DNA from: Streptomyces odontomachi
GTDB taxonomy: Bacteria > Actinomycetota > Actinomycetes > Streptomycetales > Streptomycetaceae
Reading direction: 5' to 3'
DNA: 64,000 nucleotides
NCBI RefSeq assembly: GCF_024435355.1
Contig: NZ_JAMJWG010000007.1
Coordinates: 124,001 to 188,000 of the forward strand
The notes below the pieces were generated by a model. The model had not been told where the DNA came from. It did no database searches and saw only the letters and a program-made list of their open reading frames with translations. Made by a program: the position numbers and the translations under genes. Position 1 is the first letter of the stretch; every line of letters starts with the position of its first letter. Shown here in pieces: positions 1 through 8,663 of this stretch.

Positions 1-614
1 TGCGCGGCGGCCGTGCGACCCCGCTGTTCGTGGCCCGCAAGGACATCGGTTATCCGCCGTACTTCGAGTCGATCGGGCACATCGTCGACGGGGCCGACCC
101 GTTGCTGGCCGACCCGGACTTCCGGCAGCTGGTGCAGGCGGTGCACACGGCGCTGGGCTGCACCGACGGCTGGACCCACACCGAGCTGAAACTGACCGCG
201 CAGGGCCCGAAGGTGATCGAGGTCAACGGCAGGATCGGCGGAGACCTCATCGCCTACCTCGGCCTGCGCACCACCGGTGTCGACCCCGGCCTCGTCTGCG
301 CGGACGTGGCCTGCGGTACCGAGCCGGTGACCGAGGCAACCAAGCAGGCGGTGGCGGGGGTGCGCTTCTGCTATCCGCCGCACGACGACGCGCTGATCGA
401 GGCCGTCGACTTCGACCGCGCGGGCCTTCCCGACGAGATCGATCTCGCGGTGGCCCTGGTGGCCCCGGGCGACGTGGTCTCCCCGCCGCGACAGGGCCTC
501 ATCGACGGCCGGGTGGCGCTCGCCACCGCGGTGGCCCCGTCCGTGGACGCCTGCCGCACGGCACTCGACCGGGCACAGGCAGCGCTACGGCTACGGGTCG
601 GCCCGCGCCAGTAG
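1..614 (+). CDS. ATP-grasp ligase, C-terminal part (cut by window edge)
   Basis: The reading frame is open from base 3 and ends at TAG 612-614, so only the last 203 residues are seen. They cover the second half of an ATP-grasp fold: the metal and ATP-binding strands read THTELKL and IEVNGR, as in the complete paralogue that follows at 792. ATP-grasp ligases of this carnosine-synthase/BacD type join a carboxylate to an amine by way of an acyl phosphate. The last 290 bp are nearly base-for-base the same as the end of the next gene, so the pair is a recent tandem duplication or has been homogenised. The substrate cannot be told. A GTG at 30 is internal, not the start. Confidence 0.85.
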   Translation, partial: RGGRATPLFVARKDIGYPPYFESIGHIVDGADPLLADPDFRQLVQAVHTALGCTDGWTHTELKLTAQGPKVIEVNGRIGGDLIAYLGLRTTGVDPGLVCADVACGTEPVTEATKQAVAGVRFCYPPHDDALIEAVDFDRAGLPDEIDLAVALVAPGDVVSPPRQGLIDGRVALATAVAPSVDACRTALDRAQAALRLRVGPRQ

Positions 615-791
615 CTCCTCGGACCTGTGGACCGGACCGTGACGGTGCGCCCGCCGGACGGGGCATCGTCCCATGCCGTTCCGCGCCCCGGCCCACCCCG
701 GCCACGAGAACGTCACCTTGCCGAAGCCGTCATCGGGTACGAAGCGTGAGGCGATCGCACACCATCCCGGCATAGCGGAAGGATCCCTGCC

Positions 792-2036
792 ATGACGTGG
801 GCCGGCCAGAAGCCCCTGCTCTTGGTCATCACCAACGGGCTTCAGGACTACCGTGAGTACCTGCTGCGCTCCTTGTGCACGCGCTACCGCGTGCACCTGA
901 TCAACGACACGGAACCCAGTTGGGAAAGACCCTATCTGGACGGTTTCACCCTGGTGCCGGACACCGGTGCGGACGCGGTGCTGGCGGCGGCCCGCAAGAT
1001 CGCCGCCGAGGAGTCGGTGAGCGGGGTGATGAGCTGGCATGAGGAGCACATCGTGCAGGCGGCGCTGGTCGCCGAGGAGTTGGGGTTGCCCGGGACGCCT
1101 CCGGATGCGGTGCGGCGCTGCCGTGACAAGTTCGCCACGCGTACCGCCCTGGCCGCCGAGGGGATCGCCCAGCCGGGGTTCGTGGTCGTCGGGAATCTGG
1201 ACGAGGCGCGTGCGGCGGCGGACAAGCTGGGCTTCCCCGTGGTGATCAAGCCCCGTGCGGCCGGGGGCAGTCAGGGTGTGGTCCTGGTGGCGGACGCGGA
1301 GGAGCTGGCGGCGCACTTCGTCACGACCCGTGACGTGCCGGTCCCGCACACCCCGGTGTTCGACCAGGGAGTGCTGGTCGAGGAGTACGTCGAGGGGCCC
1401 GAGATCAGCGTGGACTCCGTGGTGCACCGCGGTCGGGTGACCCCGCTGTTCGTGGGCCGCAAAGAAGTCGGCTTCCCCCCGTACTTCGAGGAGACCGGGC
1501 ACATCGTCGACGGGGCCGACCCGTTGCTGGCCGACCCGGACTTCCGGCGGATGATGCAGGCGGTGCACACGGCGCTGGGCTGCACCGACGGCTGGACCCA
1601 CACCGAGCTGAAACTGACGGCGCGGGGCCCCAGGTTGATCGAGGTCAACGGCCGGCTCGGGGGCGACCTCATTCCCTACCTCGGGTTGCGCGCCACCGGC
1701 GTCGATCCCGGTCTGGCCACCGCGGACGTGGCCTGCGGTACCGAGCCGGTGACCGAGGCCACCAAGCAGGCGGTGGCGGGGGTGCGCTTCTGCTATCCGC
1801 CGCACGACGACGCGCTGATCGAGGCCGTCGACTTCGACCGCGCGGGCCTTCCCGACGAGATCGATCTCGCGGTGCCCCTGGTGGCCCCGGGCGACGTGGT
1901 CTCCCCACCGCGACAGGGCCTCATCGACGGCCGGGTGGCGCTCGCCACCGCGGTGGCCCCGTCCGTGGACACCTGCCGCACGGCACTCGACCGGGCACAG
2001 GCAGCGCTACGGCTACGGGTCGGCCCGCGCCGGTAG
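792..2036 (+). CDS. ATP-grasp domain ligase
   Basis: Complete 414-residue ATP-grasp enzyme. Residues 1-110 form the pre-ATP-grasp region; the nucleotide-binding lysine is in VVIKPRAAGGSQG (K153, flexible Gly loop 157-162), the hinge is LVEEYVEGPE (about 196-204), and the metal ligands are in THTELKL (E272) and IEVNGR (E284, N286). Proteins of this size and motif set include L-amino acid ligases and carnosine synthase-like enzymes, so peptide or amide bond formation is the best inference. GGAAGGA lies about 7 bases before the ATG. It follows its truncated paralogue (stop 614) after 177 bp in the same direction, probably one operon. Substrate unknown. Confidence 0.88.
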   Translation: MTWAGQKPLLLVITNGLQDYREYLLRSLCTRYRVHLINDTEPSWERPYLDGFTLVPDTGADAVLAAARKIAAEESVSGVMSWHEEHIVQAALVAEELGLPGTPPDAVRRCRDKFATRTALAAEGIAQPGFVVVGNLDEARAAADKLGFPVVIKPRAAGGSQGVVLVADAEELAAHFVTTRDVPVPHTPVFDQGVLVEEYVEGPEISVDSVVHRGRVTPLFVGRKEVGFPPYFEETGHIVDGADPLLADPDFRRMMQAVHTALGCTDGWTHTELKLTARGPRLIEVNGRLGGDLIPYLGLRATGVDPGLATADVACGTEPVTEATKQAVAGVRFCYPPHDDALIEAVDFDRAGLPDEIDLAVPLVAPGDVVSPPRQGLIDGRVALATAVAPSVDTCRTALDRAQAALRLRVGPRR

Positions 2037-2062
2037 CGCAGCGGACCTGCCGAAGCGTGGGA

Positions 2063-2521
2063 CTACCCGACCGCGGGCCGCGTCGGCACCGCGTCCCGCG
2101 CCTCGGCAGGTCCGGCCTGCCGGGCCACCCGACGGGACATCGGGCGCAACGCCCAGGAGAGGCAGGTGAGAAGGAGCAGCGGGGCCAGGAACGCCACTTC
2201 GGCGAGGCCGTAGTCGGCCGCCGCATGGGACGCGATGGCCCCGGTGTCCGCGAAGACCACTCCGGCGTAGGCCCACTCCTTGAGCAGCGCACACCGTGGA
2301 GCCAGCAGCGCGAGGGCACCGAGCAGTTTCCAGGTGCCCAGGATGACGAGGAAGTACGAGGGATAGCCGAGCCGGTCCACCACCTCCTGCACCTGCGATA
2401 TCCGCAGCACGTCCCACAGCCCGCCGATGACCAGCTCCGCGCTGACGAGCAGGGTCGCGGCCCAGTAGCCGGCCTGCCTGACGGTCATCCCCGAGGCCGT
2501 GACGTTCGTGCGATCGGTCAT
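2063..2521 (-). CDS. DoxX-like membrane protein
   Basis: 152-residue hydrophobic protein with about four membrane segments (GYWAATLLVSAELVIGG, YFLVILGTWKLLGALALL, YAGVVFADTGAIAS and VAFLAPLLLLTCLSWAL regions). Size and pattern match the DoxX-like family, small integral membrane proteins of poorly known function, some linked to redox balance. The ATG at 2521 is preceded by GAGAAGGA at good spacing, so the longer open frame upstream is not used. It lies 131 bp downstream of the metallo-beta-lactamase-fold gene on the same strand and may be co-transcribed with it. It converges on the ATP-grasp gene with only 26 bp between. Confidence 0.75.
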   Translation of the reverse strand: MTDRTNVTASGMTVRQAGYWAATLLVSAELVIGGLWDVLRISQVQEVVDRLGYPSYFLVILGTWKLLGALALLAPRCALLKEWAYAGVVFADTGAIASHAAADYGLAEVAFLAPLLLLTCLSWALRPMSRRVARQAGPAEARDAVPTRPAVG

Positions 2522-2652
2522 CGTGGTTCCTTCTCCCGTGCGGTCCGTCCGTCGTTGCCATGAGCCATGACGGACCCGAAGCGGGAGATGTGACGGCGGC
2601 GCGGCAGCCCGGCGCCGGCGTTCCGGGGCCACGGGGCACGGGTGCCGAGGGG

Positions 2653-3537
2653 TCACCACCGCACGGCGGTGAAGTCGATCGGCCGGGGGGACAGGCCCCG
2701 AGTGCGGACGGTCAGCGCGCGCAGCCGGGCGGCCATGTCGGCGGCGGGCAGCCGCTTGCGGTCGCCGTGCCCGGGCAGCAGCCACTCGAAGCGGAGGCGG
2801 GGCGCCGTGCGCTCCAACGACGCGGCCAGTTCCGTGATCGAGTACCAGGTGACGCTGTCCACCACTTCGACGTCCCCGGTGGTGCGCGACCAGTAGAGGC
2901 TGTCGCCGCTGAAGCAGTACGTGTCGTCGGCGACGTAGAGCACGCTGCCCTCGGTGTGCCCCGGCAGCGGATGCGCCACCACCCCGTCGGTGATCTCGAC
3001 GGGATCGGTGCCGCGCAGCACCATGTCGGCGTCCGGGGCCGCGGACAGGTCGCCCTCGTGGATCCACAGCCGCGCGCCGAACCGGTCCGCGTAGGCGCGC
3101 CCGTGGGCGGCGTGGTCGCGGTGGGTGAGCAGGACGTCCGTCACCGGCCCGAGGGCCTCGTACCTCGCGGACAGGGCCGCGCTGAAACGCGGGGTGTCGA
3201 TCATCACGTTCCCGGCGGGCCGGGTGAGCAGGTACGCGTTGGCCGCGGCGGTGCGCGGCGCGTTGTGGCCGCACAGGTGGACACGCTCGTCCAGACGCAG
3301 CGGGAACGGGTCCTGCGCCGGGTCCAGGGCGCCGGCGCCGTGCCGGATGGACCGGGTGTGGCAGGCGTACGCCGCCGCGTACACGGCCCGTTCCTCCGCG
3401 GCGGTGCGCGGCTGCCGGACGACCGCGGAGCGGCCGTCGACCTCGTCGATCAGACCGGGCGCGAGCTGCCGTGCGACATCGCAGTTCGTGCAGCGTTCGT
3501 CGACGTGCCAACCGGTGTCGGCGGCGGGGTCGTTCAT
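2653..3537 (-). CDS. MBL-fold hydrolase with N-terminal cysteine motif
   Basis: 294 residues. The first 65 carry CTNC (C16, C19) and a further Cys at 59, as in the family with a small ferredoxin-like head in front of a metallo-beta-lactamase domain. The metal site is the variant THRDH (138-142, then H145) rather than full HxHxDH, followed by PGHTEGS (H194), GDSL (D212) and PGHGD (H257). This fits glyoxalase II-like hydrolases, substrate unknown. ATG 3537 follows AGGAGGATCC at 8-base spacing. The same-strand DoxX-like gene follows. The loss of the first His of the motif is usual in this subfamily as I recall it, so it need not mean loss of activity. Confidence 0.8.
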   Translation of the reverse strand: MNDPAADTGWHVDERCTNCDVARQLAPGLIDEVDGRSAVVRQPRTAAEERAVYAAAYACHTRSIRHGAGALDPAQDPFPLRLDERVHLCGHNAPRTAAANAYLLTRPAGNVMIDTPRFSAALSARYEALGPVTDVLLTHRDHAAHGRAYADRFGARLWIHEGDLSAAPDADMVLRGTDPVEITDGVVAHPLPGHTEGSVLYVADDTYCFSGDSLYWSRTTGDVEVVDSVTWYSITELAASLERTAPRLRFEWLLPGHGDRKRLPAADMAARLRALTVRTRGLSPRPIDFTAVRW

Positions 3538-3822
3538 GGCTGGATCCTCCTGGTCGGGCGGCAGCGCACGATAGGGACGAGGGTAGGGGAATTCGGTGGG
3601 CGAATGAATATCAGACGGTTCTCGATATCCATAATCCTGCCGTTCTTGACATTTCCTGGAATTGCTGTTCCGGGTCCGTCAAATCCGTGTCTGAGCTGCT
3701 GTTTCGCGGAATTCTTCCGATCGTCCTTGACGTATCTCGGGTGGTGTGTTCTATCGCGGATCGGCGGCCGGTCGCGAGAAATTCGATCGTCGTTGTCAGT
3801 GGTGGGTGGCAGGATCGCCGCC

Positions 3823-4464
3823 ATGGAGGACGTCGAGCCGGAGGGTGCCGTAGGGGTGGAGAACACCGAAGCGGAGAAGAGCGGGCCGCCGAGTGCCGTG
3901 GGGGCCCGTAGCCGGGAGGAGCTGGCCGCGCTGGTCGCCGCCGGTGCGCAGCCCAAGTGGCTGATGTTCTGGGGGCACCGACCCCAGCGTGACGGCTCCG
4001 TCGGGCCCGGCGCGCTGAGCCAGTGGTGGCCGTCGGCGTTCACCGTCGACGGGGTGCGCTACGCCAGCGCCGAGCACTGGATGATGGCCGGCAAGGCCCG
4101 CCTCTTCGGCGACGACGCGTCCCTCGCGACGATCCTCGCGGCCGGTACGCCCGCCGAGGCCAAGAAGTTCGGGAGGCTGGTCCGCGGCTTCGACGAGGCC
4201 CGCTGGTCCGCCGCCTGCTTCGACCTGGTCGTCGCCGGCAATGTCGCCAAGTTCGGCCAGGACCCCGCCCTGCGCCGGTACCTCCTGGACACCCGGAACC
4301 GCGTCCTGGTCGAGGCCAGCCCCCGGGACCGCGTCTGGGGCATCGGCCTCGGCGCGTCCGACGACCGGGCCACCGACCCGGCCCGCTGGCCCGGTCGGAA
4401 CCTGCTGGGCTTCGCCCTGATGGAGGCACGGGCACGGCTGGCAGCGGGCGGGCCGGACGCATAG
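3823..4464 (+). CDS. NADAR family protein (YbiA-like)
   Basis: 213 residues. After an acidic, low-complexity head of about 45 residues, the sequence LMFWGHRP, SQWWPSAF, YASAEHWMMAGKA, FGQDPALRRYLLDT and WGIGL marks the NADAR/DUF1768 fold, seen in E. coli YbiA and the bacterial half of RibA fusions. YbiA-type enzymes cleave the N-glycosidic bond of early riboflavin intermediates, and NADAR proteins are proposed to act on ADP-ribosyl marks; which applies here is open. ATG 3823 is chosen because upstream frame-open sequence is AT-richer and non-coding in character. A weak TTGACG (3727-3732) lies in the 285-bp leader. The acidic head is unusual in length. Confidence 0.85.
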   Translation: MEDVEPEGAVGVENTEAEKSGPPSAVGARSREELAALVAAGAQPKWLMFWGHRPQRDGSVGPGALSQWWPSAFTVDGVRYASAEHWMMAGKARLFGDDASLATILAAGTPAEAKKFGRLVRGFDEARWSAACFDLVVAGNVAKFGQDPALRRYLLDTRNRVLVEASPRDRVWGIGLGASDDRATDPARWPGRNLLGFALMEARARLAAGGPDA

Positions 4465-4529
4465 CCGCTCCCGCCTGACGCCGTGTCATTCCCGGGCTCG
4501 CCCCCCGAAGAAGGAAGGATCACCACCCC

Positions 4530-5042
4530 ATGCCCGCCGCCCCCCTCGCCCAGACCAGCAGCACCGTCTTCGTGGACGCCACCAGCGTCGACCTGTGCGG
4601 CGAAGACCTCGTCGTGGAGTTCGAGCCGAGATGGACCGACGACGGCCTTGTCGAGGTCGATCCGGACGGGGACGCGGCACGCATCCTGACGGGCCAGGAG
4701 ATCGGCGAGATCCACGTGACCGCGCAGCTGTGGGACGGCCCGCCACCGCTCCCCGACGACCTCGACGCCTGGCAGGACATCAGCGAGGTCTCCGCCGCCT
4801 GGCGCTCCGCGTTCCTCGACTTCGGCACGACCGGCACGGCGGAGAACCCCGCGGAGCGGCTCTCCCTGCCCGGCCCCGGTGACTACCGGCTGCGCGTCCA
4901 CGGCCGCCATCGCGACGACGGCGACCCGCGCGACACCGATCAGCCGGTGGAGGAGTACCTGATCCAGCTCTGGCCCGCCCCGCAGGCCGAGGCCCACGTC
5001 ATCAGATCGACCAGTGCCACGGCCGCCGGCTGGCGGGCCTGA
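4530..5042 (+). CDS. hypothetical protein
   Basis: 170-residue acidic protein that I do not recognise. No signal peptide or membrane segment is seen; the pattern of alternating hydrophobic residues (TVFVDATSVDL, LVVEFEPRW, EIHVTAQLWDG, YRLRVHGR) suggests a beta-rich fold of the kind found in small immunity or competence-related actinobacterial proteins, but this is only an impression. GAAGAAGGAAGGA stands about 10 bases before ATG 4530. It follows the NADAR gene after 65 bp in the same direction and may be in its operon. It converges with the oxidoreductase gene ending at 5096. Confidence 0.6.
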   Translation: MPAAPLAQTSSTVFVDATSVDLCGEDLVVEFEPRWTDDGLVEVDPDGDAARILTGQEIGEIHVTAQLWDGPPPLPDDLDAWQDISEVSAAWRSAFLDFGTTGTAENPAERLSLPGPGDYRLRVHGRHRDDGDPRDTDQPVEEYLIQLWPAPQAEAHVIRSTSATAAGWRA

Positions 5043-5095
5043 GGAGACCTCGCCCGAGGCGCCCGGCCGGCAGGCCCGGCCGGGCGCCCGCGGCA

Positions 5096-6460
5096 TCACG
5101 GTGCCGTCGTCACCAGCGGCCCCGCCGCCCCCAGGTCCAGCTGGTCGACCCGCACCGCCGCCCCGGAGTCGAGGGAACGGTTCGCGGCCAGGCCGACGAC
5201 GACCGAGGCCACGCCGTCCCGCCAGGACGCCGCATGGCCCAGCGGATCGTCCCCCACGCCCGCGAACAGGTCCCGCAGCAGGACCGCGTCCCCACCGCCG
5301 TGCCCGCCCTCGCCCGCGGGGATCGGCACCTCCTGGGCGACGTCGAAGTGGCGCTGCACGACCAGCCGTTCGCCGACCGGGCGGGCCGCGTCGGCGGCGA
5401 CGGCGTCGGGGTGCGCGCTCGGGTCGACGAGGACCCGGCCGTCCTCGCCCAGCAGCACCGAGCCGCGTTCCACGACGGTCAGCTCGGCGCGGCCCCGGGT
5501 GCCGTTGACGCCGACCGTGTACCCCTCCCACGGGGCGTGCGCGTTGAGGGCGTACGACATCGTGGCGCCCTGGGAGTAGTCCACGACGAGGGACAGGTTG
5601 TCCTCGATGGTGATCCCGGGATCGAAGACGTCCTGGTCACGCCGGTAACCGTCGTGGTGCTCCTGGTCCAGGTACAGCGCCTTGTACATCGGCTCACGGC
5701 GCAGGTCCAGGCAGAACGCGTCACGCAGCGGCGAGTCCGTCGTGCCGCGCTCCGGGCGCGGGCCGAGGCCGCGGCGTGCGGCGGCGTCGGCGCCGTAGAA
5801 GCGCAGCCCACCGCTGGCGTAGACGCGTGTGGGAGTGGCGTCCAACCACCAGTTGACGAGGTCGAAGTGGTGCGAGGACTTGTGCACCAGCAGGCCCCCG
5901 GAGGTGGCCTTGTCCCGGTGCCAGCGGCGGAAGTAGTCCGCGCCGTGCGCGGTGTCCAGCAGCCACTCGAAGTGCACCGAGGTGACCTCGCCGATCTCAC
6001 CGGCCGCGATGACCCGCTTCAACGCGGTGTTACGGGGGGAGTAGCGGTAGTTGAAGGTGACGGTGACCCGCCGACCGGTGCGCCCGACGGCCTCGGCGAT
6101 CCGGCGCACCCCCTCCTCGCTGGTCGTCAGCGGCTTCTCGACGATCACGTCGGCGCCGGCGTCGAGGGCCGCCACGACGACGTCCGCGTGGCGGGCGTCC
6201 GGCGGGGTGACGATGACGCGGTCGACGGCGTGCCGGCGCACCGCCTCGCCCACCTCGTCGGGCGCGAAGCGGGCGGGCAGCTGGGCGCCGGCCCGGCGCA
6301 GGCGCTCCTCGTAGACGCCTACCCGACCCGGGTTGGTGTCGCTCCACGCGACGAGCCGGCCGACCTCGGCATGCACGCCGGTCAGCGCGTCGATGTACAT
6401 CTGGGCACGTGAGCCGGTGCCGACGAGGGCGTAGCGCAGCGGCGAGCTGAGGGCGGACAC
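5096..6460 (-). CDS. Gfo/Idh/MocA family oxidoreductase
   Basis: 454 residues. The Rossmann motif is VGTGSRA (13-19), followed by VIVEKPLT, the conserved EKP of this family, and a long C-terminal beta-sheet domain with HKSSHHFDLVNWW. These NAD(P)-dependent enzymes act on sugars, inositols or sugar acids. The GTG at 6460 is preferred because GAAGGAGG lies 6 bases upstream; the ORF continues farther upstream without a good site. The stop of the permease gene lies 53 bp upstream on the same strand, so it is the last gene of the module A permease operon, and probably processes the imported sugar. Confidence 0.85.
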   Translation of the reverse strand: MSALSSPLRYALVGTGSRAQMYIDALTGVHAEVGRLVAWSDTNPGRVGVYEERLRRAGAQLPARFAPDEVGEAVRRHAVDRVIVTPPDARHADVVVAALDAGADVIVEKPLTTSEEGVRRIAEAVGRTGRRVTVTFNYRYSPRNTALKRVIAAGEIGEVTSVHFEWLLDTAHGADYFRRWHRDKATSGGLLVHKSSHHFDLVNWWLDATPTRVYASGGLRFYGADAAARRGLGPRPERGTTDSPLRDAFCLDLRREPMYKALYLDQEHHDGYRRDQDVFDPGITIEDNLSLVVDYSQGATMSYALNAHAPWEGYTVGVNGTRGRAELTVVERGSVLLGEDGRVLVDPSAHPDAVAADAARPVGERLVVQRHFDVAQEVPIPAGEGGHGGGDAVLLRDLFAGVGDDPLGHAASWRDGVASVVVGLAANRSLDSGAAVRVDQLDLGAAGPLVTTAP

Positions 6461-6513
6461 GGGGGTCCTCCTTCTCTGGGATTCTCCGGGCTTCTGGGAT
6501 TCTCCGGGGATCG

Positions 6514-7431
6514 TCACCTGATCCCCGTGGTGGCGATGCCCCGCAGCAGCCAGCGCTGGCCGAACAGGAACACCAGGAAGAGCGGCAGCAGCGAGATCAC
6601 CGACATGGCGAACATGCCGCCGTAGTCGGACGAGGACTGCGCGTCCAGGAAGGTGCGCAGGGCCAGCGGGGCGGTCCAGTTCTCGGGCCTGGTGAGGTAG
6701 ATCAGCTGCCCGAAGAAGTCGTTCCAGGTGCCGATGAAGGTGAAGATCGCCGTGGTCGCCAGGGCCGGCACCATCAGCGGCAGGATCACCTGGAGGAAGA
6801 TCCTGGGATGCCCGGCGCCGTCGAGTCGGGCCGCCTCGTCCAGCTCGCGCGGGATGCCACGGATGAACTGGACCATCAGGAAGACGAAGAACGCATCCGT
6901 GGCCAGGAACTTCGGCAGGATCAGCGGCAGGAACGTGTTCAGCAGGTTCAGCTGGGAGAACAGCACATACTGCGGAACGATGATCACATGGATCGGCAGC
7001 ATGATCGTGCCGAGCATCAACGCGAACAGGAGCCTGCGCCCCCGGAAGCGCAGCCGTGCGAAGGCGTACGCGGCGAGCGAGCAGGAGAAGAGGTTGCCGA
7101 CGATCGCGCCCAGCACCAGCAGCGCCGAGTTGACCAGGTACTTGCCGAACGGGGACCCCAGCGCGCTCCAGCCGTTGGAGTAGTTGGCCAGGGTGAGGTG
7201 GTGCAGGCTCAGTCCGGAGTCCCGGAAGATCAGCTCGTTCGGCCGGAAGGAGCTGATCAGCAGCCAGAGGAGCGGATAGAGCATCGTCAGGGTCAGCGCG
7301 ATCAGCAGGGCGTGCTTGAGCAGGCTCGTCACACGGAACCCGCCGGCCGGGCGCCGGCCCGCCACCGGCGGGGGAAGCGGTGCGGGGCGCCGGTGACCGG
7401 GCTGCCGCCCCAGCAGGGAATCAGTCGTCAT
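6514..7431 (-). CDS. Carbohydrate ABC transporter permease (MalG type)
   Basis: 305 residues with six membrane spans and the inner-membrane EAA loop EAARLDGAGHPRIF, which docks the ATPase. It is the second permease of a CUT1-type sugar importer. Its ATG overlaps the end of the upstream permease by 11 bp (7421-7431), so translation is likely coupled. No ATPase gene is near; in Streptomyces CUT1 importers commonly share the MsiK ATPase (established for cellobiose and maltose systems), which I infer here. The binding protein is probably the one at 10704, on the other strand beyond the LacI gene. Confidence 0.92.
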   Translation of the reverse strand: MTTDSLLGRQPGHRRPAPLPPPVAGRRPAGGFRVTSLLKHALLIALTLTMLYPLLWLLISSFRPNELIFRDSGLSLHHLTLANYSNGWSALGSPFGKYLVNSALLVLGAIVGNLFSCSLAAYAFARLRFRGRRLLFALMLGTIMLPIHVIIVPQYVLFSQLNLLNTFLPLILPKFLATDAFFVFLMVQFIRGIPRELDEAARLDGAGHPRIFLQVILPLMVPALATTAIFTFIGTWNDFFGQLIYLTRPENWTAPLALRTFLDAQSSSDYGGMFAMSVISLLPLFLVFLFGQRWLLRGIATTGIR

Positions 7432-8401
7432 AGAACACCCAGAATCGTGAGGACCAGAAGTTCACGGCGGTGAAGAGGGCGACGATGACCAGCAGCACCC
7501 AGGCCATCGCGGACGCATAGCCCATGTGGAACCTGCCGAAGCCCTCCTTGTAGATGTACAGGGTCGTGAACAGGGTGGAGTCGCTGGGGCCGCCGCTGCC
7601 GCCCGAGACGATGAAGGCCTGGGTGAAGGACTGGAAGGCGTAGATCACCTGGAGCACCAGATTGAAGAAGATGATGGGGCTCAGCAGGGGCAGGGTGACC
7701 GACCGGAAGCGCCGCCAGGGCGTGGCACCGTCGACCTCCGCGGCTTCGTAGTACATGCGCGGGATCTGGCGCAGCCCGGCGAGGAAGATGACCATCGGCG
7801 AGCCGAACGTCCAGATGTGCAGCAGGACGATGGTCCCCAGAGCCGTGTCCGGATTGGAGATCCAGCCCTGCCCGTGGATCCCGAACAGTTCGAGGAATCG
7901 GTTCACCAGACCTTCGGTTCCGAAGACCTGGCGCCACAGGATGGCCACCGCCACCGAACCGCCCAGCAGCGACGGAAGGTAGAGCGCCGAGCGGTAGAAC
8001 GACAGGGCGCGCAGCCCCCGGTCGAGCAGCAGGGCGAGCGCGAGCGCGAGAGCGAGTTGCAGCGGCACCGAGACGACGACATAGCTGAGCGTCACCTTGA
8101 GGGACGTCCAGAACTCGGGGTCGTCGAACATCTGGGTGTAGTTCGCCAACCCTGACCAATGGGGCGACTGGAGTAGGTTGTAATCCGTGAAGGACAGGTA
8201 CAACGAGGCCAGTACCGGCCCGATGGTGATGAGCAGGACCCCCACCAACCAGGGGGCGAGGAAGATGTACGCCGCGCGGTTGTCCCTGTTCTCCCGGCTG
8301 CCTCGTCCGGCCCTGTCGCCCTTGGTGCGACGTCCCGATGTGTGCGGCGGCCCGGACCCGCTGGATCGGGCGAGCGTGCGGAGCTCACCGATGGTGCTCA
8401 C
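7421..8401 (-). CDS. Carbohydrate ABC transporter permease (MalF type)
   Basis: 326 residues: a charged N-terminal tail of about 45 residues, then six membrane spans and the EAA loop EAAEVDGATPWRRF. Start chosen at GTG 8401, which has AAGGAG about 10 bases upstream; the open frame beyond it runs into repeated elements and is not coding. First gene of a three-gene unit with the second permease and the Gfo/Idh oxidoreductase. Its promoter region has been invaded by stacked MITE-like sequences (8433-8782), which now separate it from the candidate LacI operator at 8780. Confidence 0.92.
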   Translation of the reverse strand: MSTIGELRTLARSSGSGPPHTSGRRTKGDRAGRGSRENRDNRAAYIFLAPWLVGVLLITIGPVLASLYLSFTDYNLLQSPHWSGLANYTQMFDDPEFWTSLKVTLSYVVVSVPLQLALALALALLLDRGLRALSFYRSALYLPSLLGGSVAVAILWRQVFGTEGLVNRFLELFGIHGQGWISNPDTALGTIVLLHIWTFGSPMVIFLAGLRQIPRMYYEAAEVDGATPWRRFRSVTLPLLSPIIFFNLVLQVIYAFQSFTQAFIVSGGSGGPSDSTLFTTLYIYKEGFGRFHMGYASAMAWVLLVIVALFTAVNFWSSRFWVFYDD

Positions 8402-8432
8402 GTGTGCCGACTCCTTCGTGGTGCGGTGAGAG

Positions 8433-8499
8433 CTAGGGGGTGTCGTCAAACTCCCGTCTGCCCGGCGGGCAACGACGGGAGTTTGACGACAGGACCTAG
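8433..8499. repeat. short palindromic MITE-like element, CTAG-bordered
   Basis: CTAG at both ends (8433-8436, 8496-8499) and a perfect 18-bp inverted repeat, TGTCGTCAAACTCCCGTC at 8441-8458 against its complement at 8474-8491. The 15-base centre itself can fold (TGCCC/GGGCA). The same termini bound the 241-bp element at 53121-53361, so this is a deletion derivative or minimal member of that family. As RNA it would form a strong hairpin just upstream of the permease gene. No coding capacity. Confidence 0.8.
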
Positions 8500-8663
8500 G
8501 GGGTGTCTGACAAATGCCCGCGGCGTCGCGGCGTCTGGCACGCACGCTCGCTGCGTTGCCGGAGCGCCCACGTGACTCCGCCACGAGGGCGCTCCGGCGC
8601 CTTGCGATCGCACGCACCAGACGCCGCTCCTTCCTCCACGCTCATTTGCCAGACACCCCCTAG
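8496..8663. mobile_element. 168-bp MITE-like element (shared 84-bp core)
   Basis: Bounded by CTAG (8496-8499 and 8660-8663), with 21-bp terminal inverted repeats differing at one base (left CTAGGGGGTGTCTGACAAATG). It shares its left CTAG with the preceding palindromic element. The inner segment 8536-8619 is, on the opposite strand, 76/84 identical to 62171-62254 inside another 168-bp element whose termini are quite different. No transposase is encoded, so movement would need an enzyme in trans. Confidence 0.8.

Noticed and set aside
3646-3674. TTGACA as a promoter for the NADAR gene
   Set aside because: No acceptable -10 box at 16-19 bases; TTGACG at 3727 is only slightly better, so neither is listed as a feature.
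2560-4464. Long plus-strand open frame (634 codons)
   Set aside because: Only the last third (from ATG 3823) encodes the NADAR protein. The earlier part is antisense to the DoxX-like and MBL genes and reads as low-complexity text.
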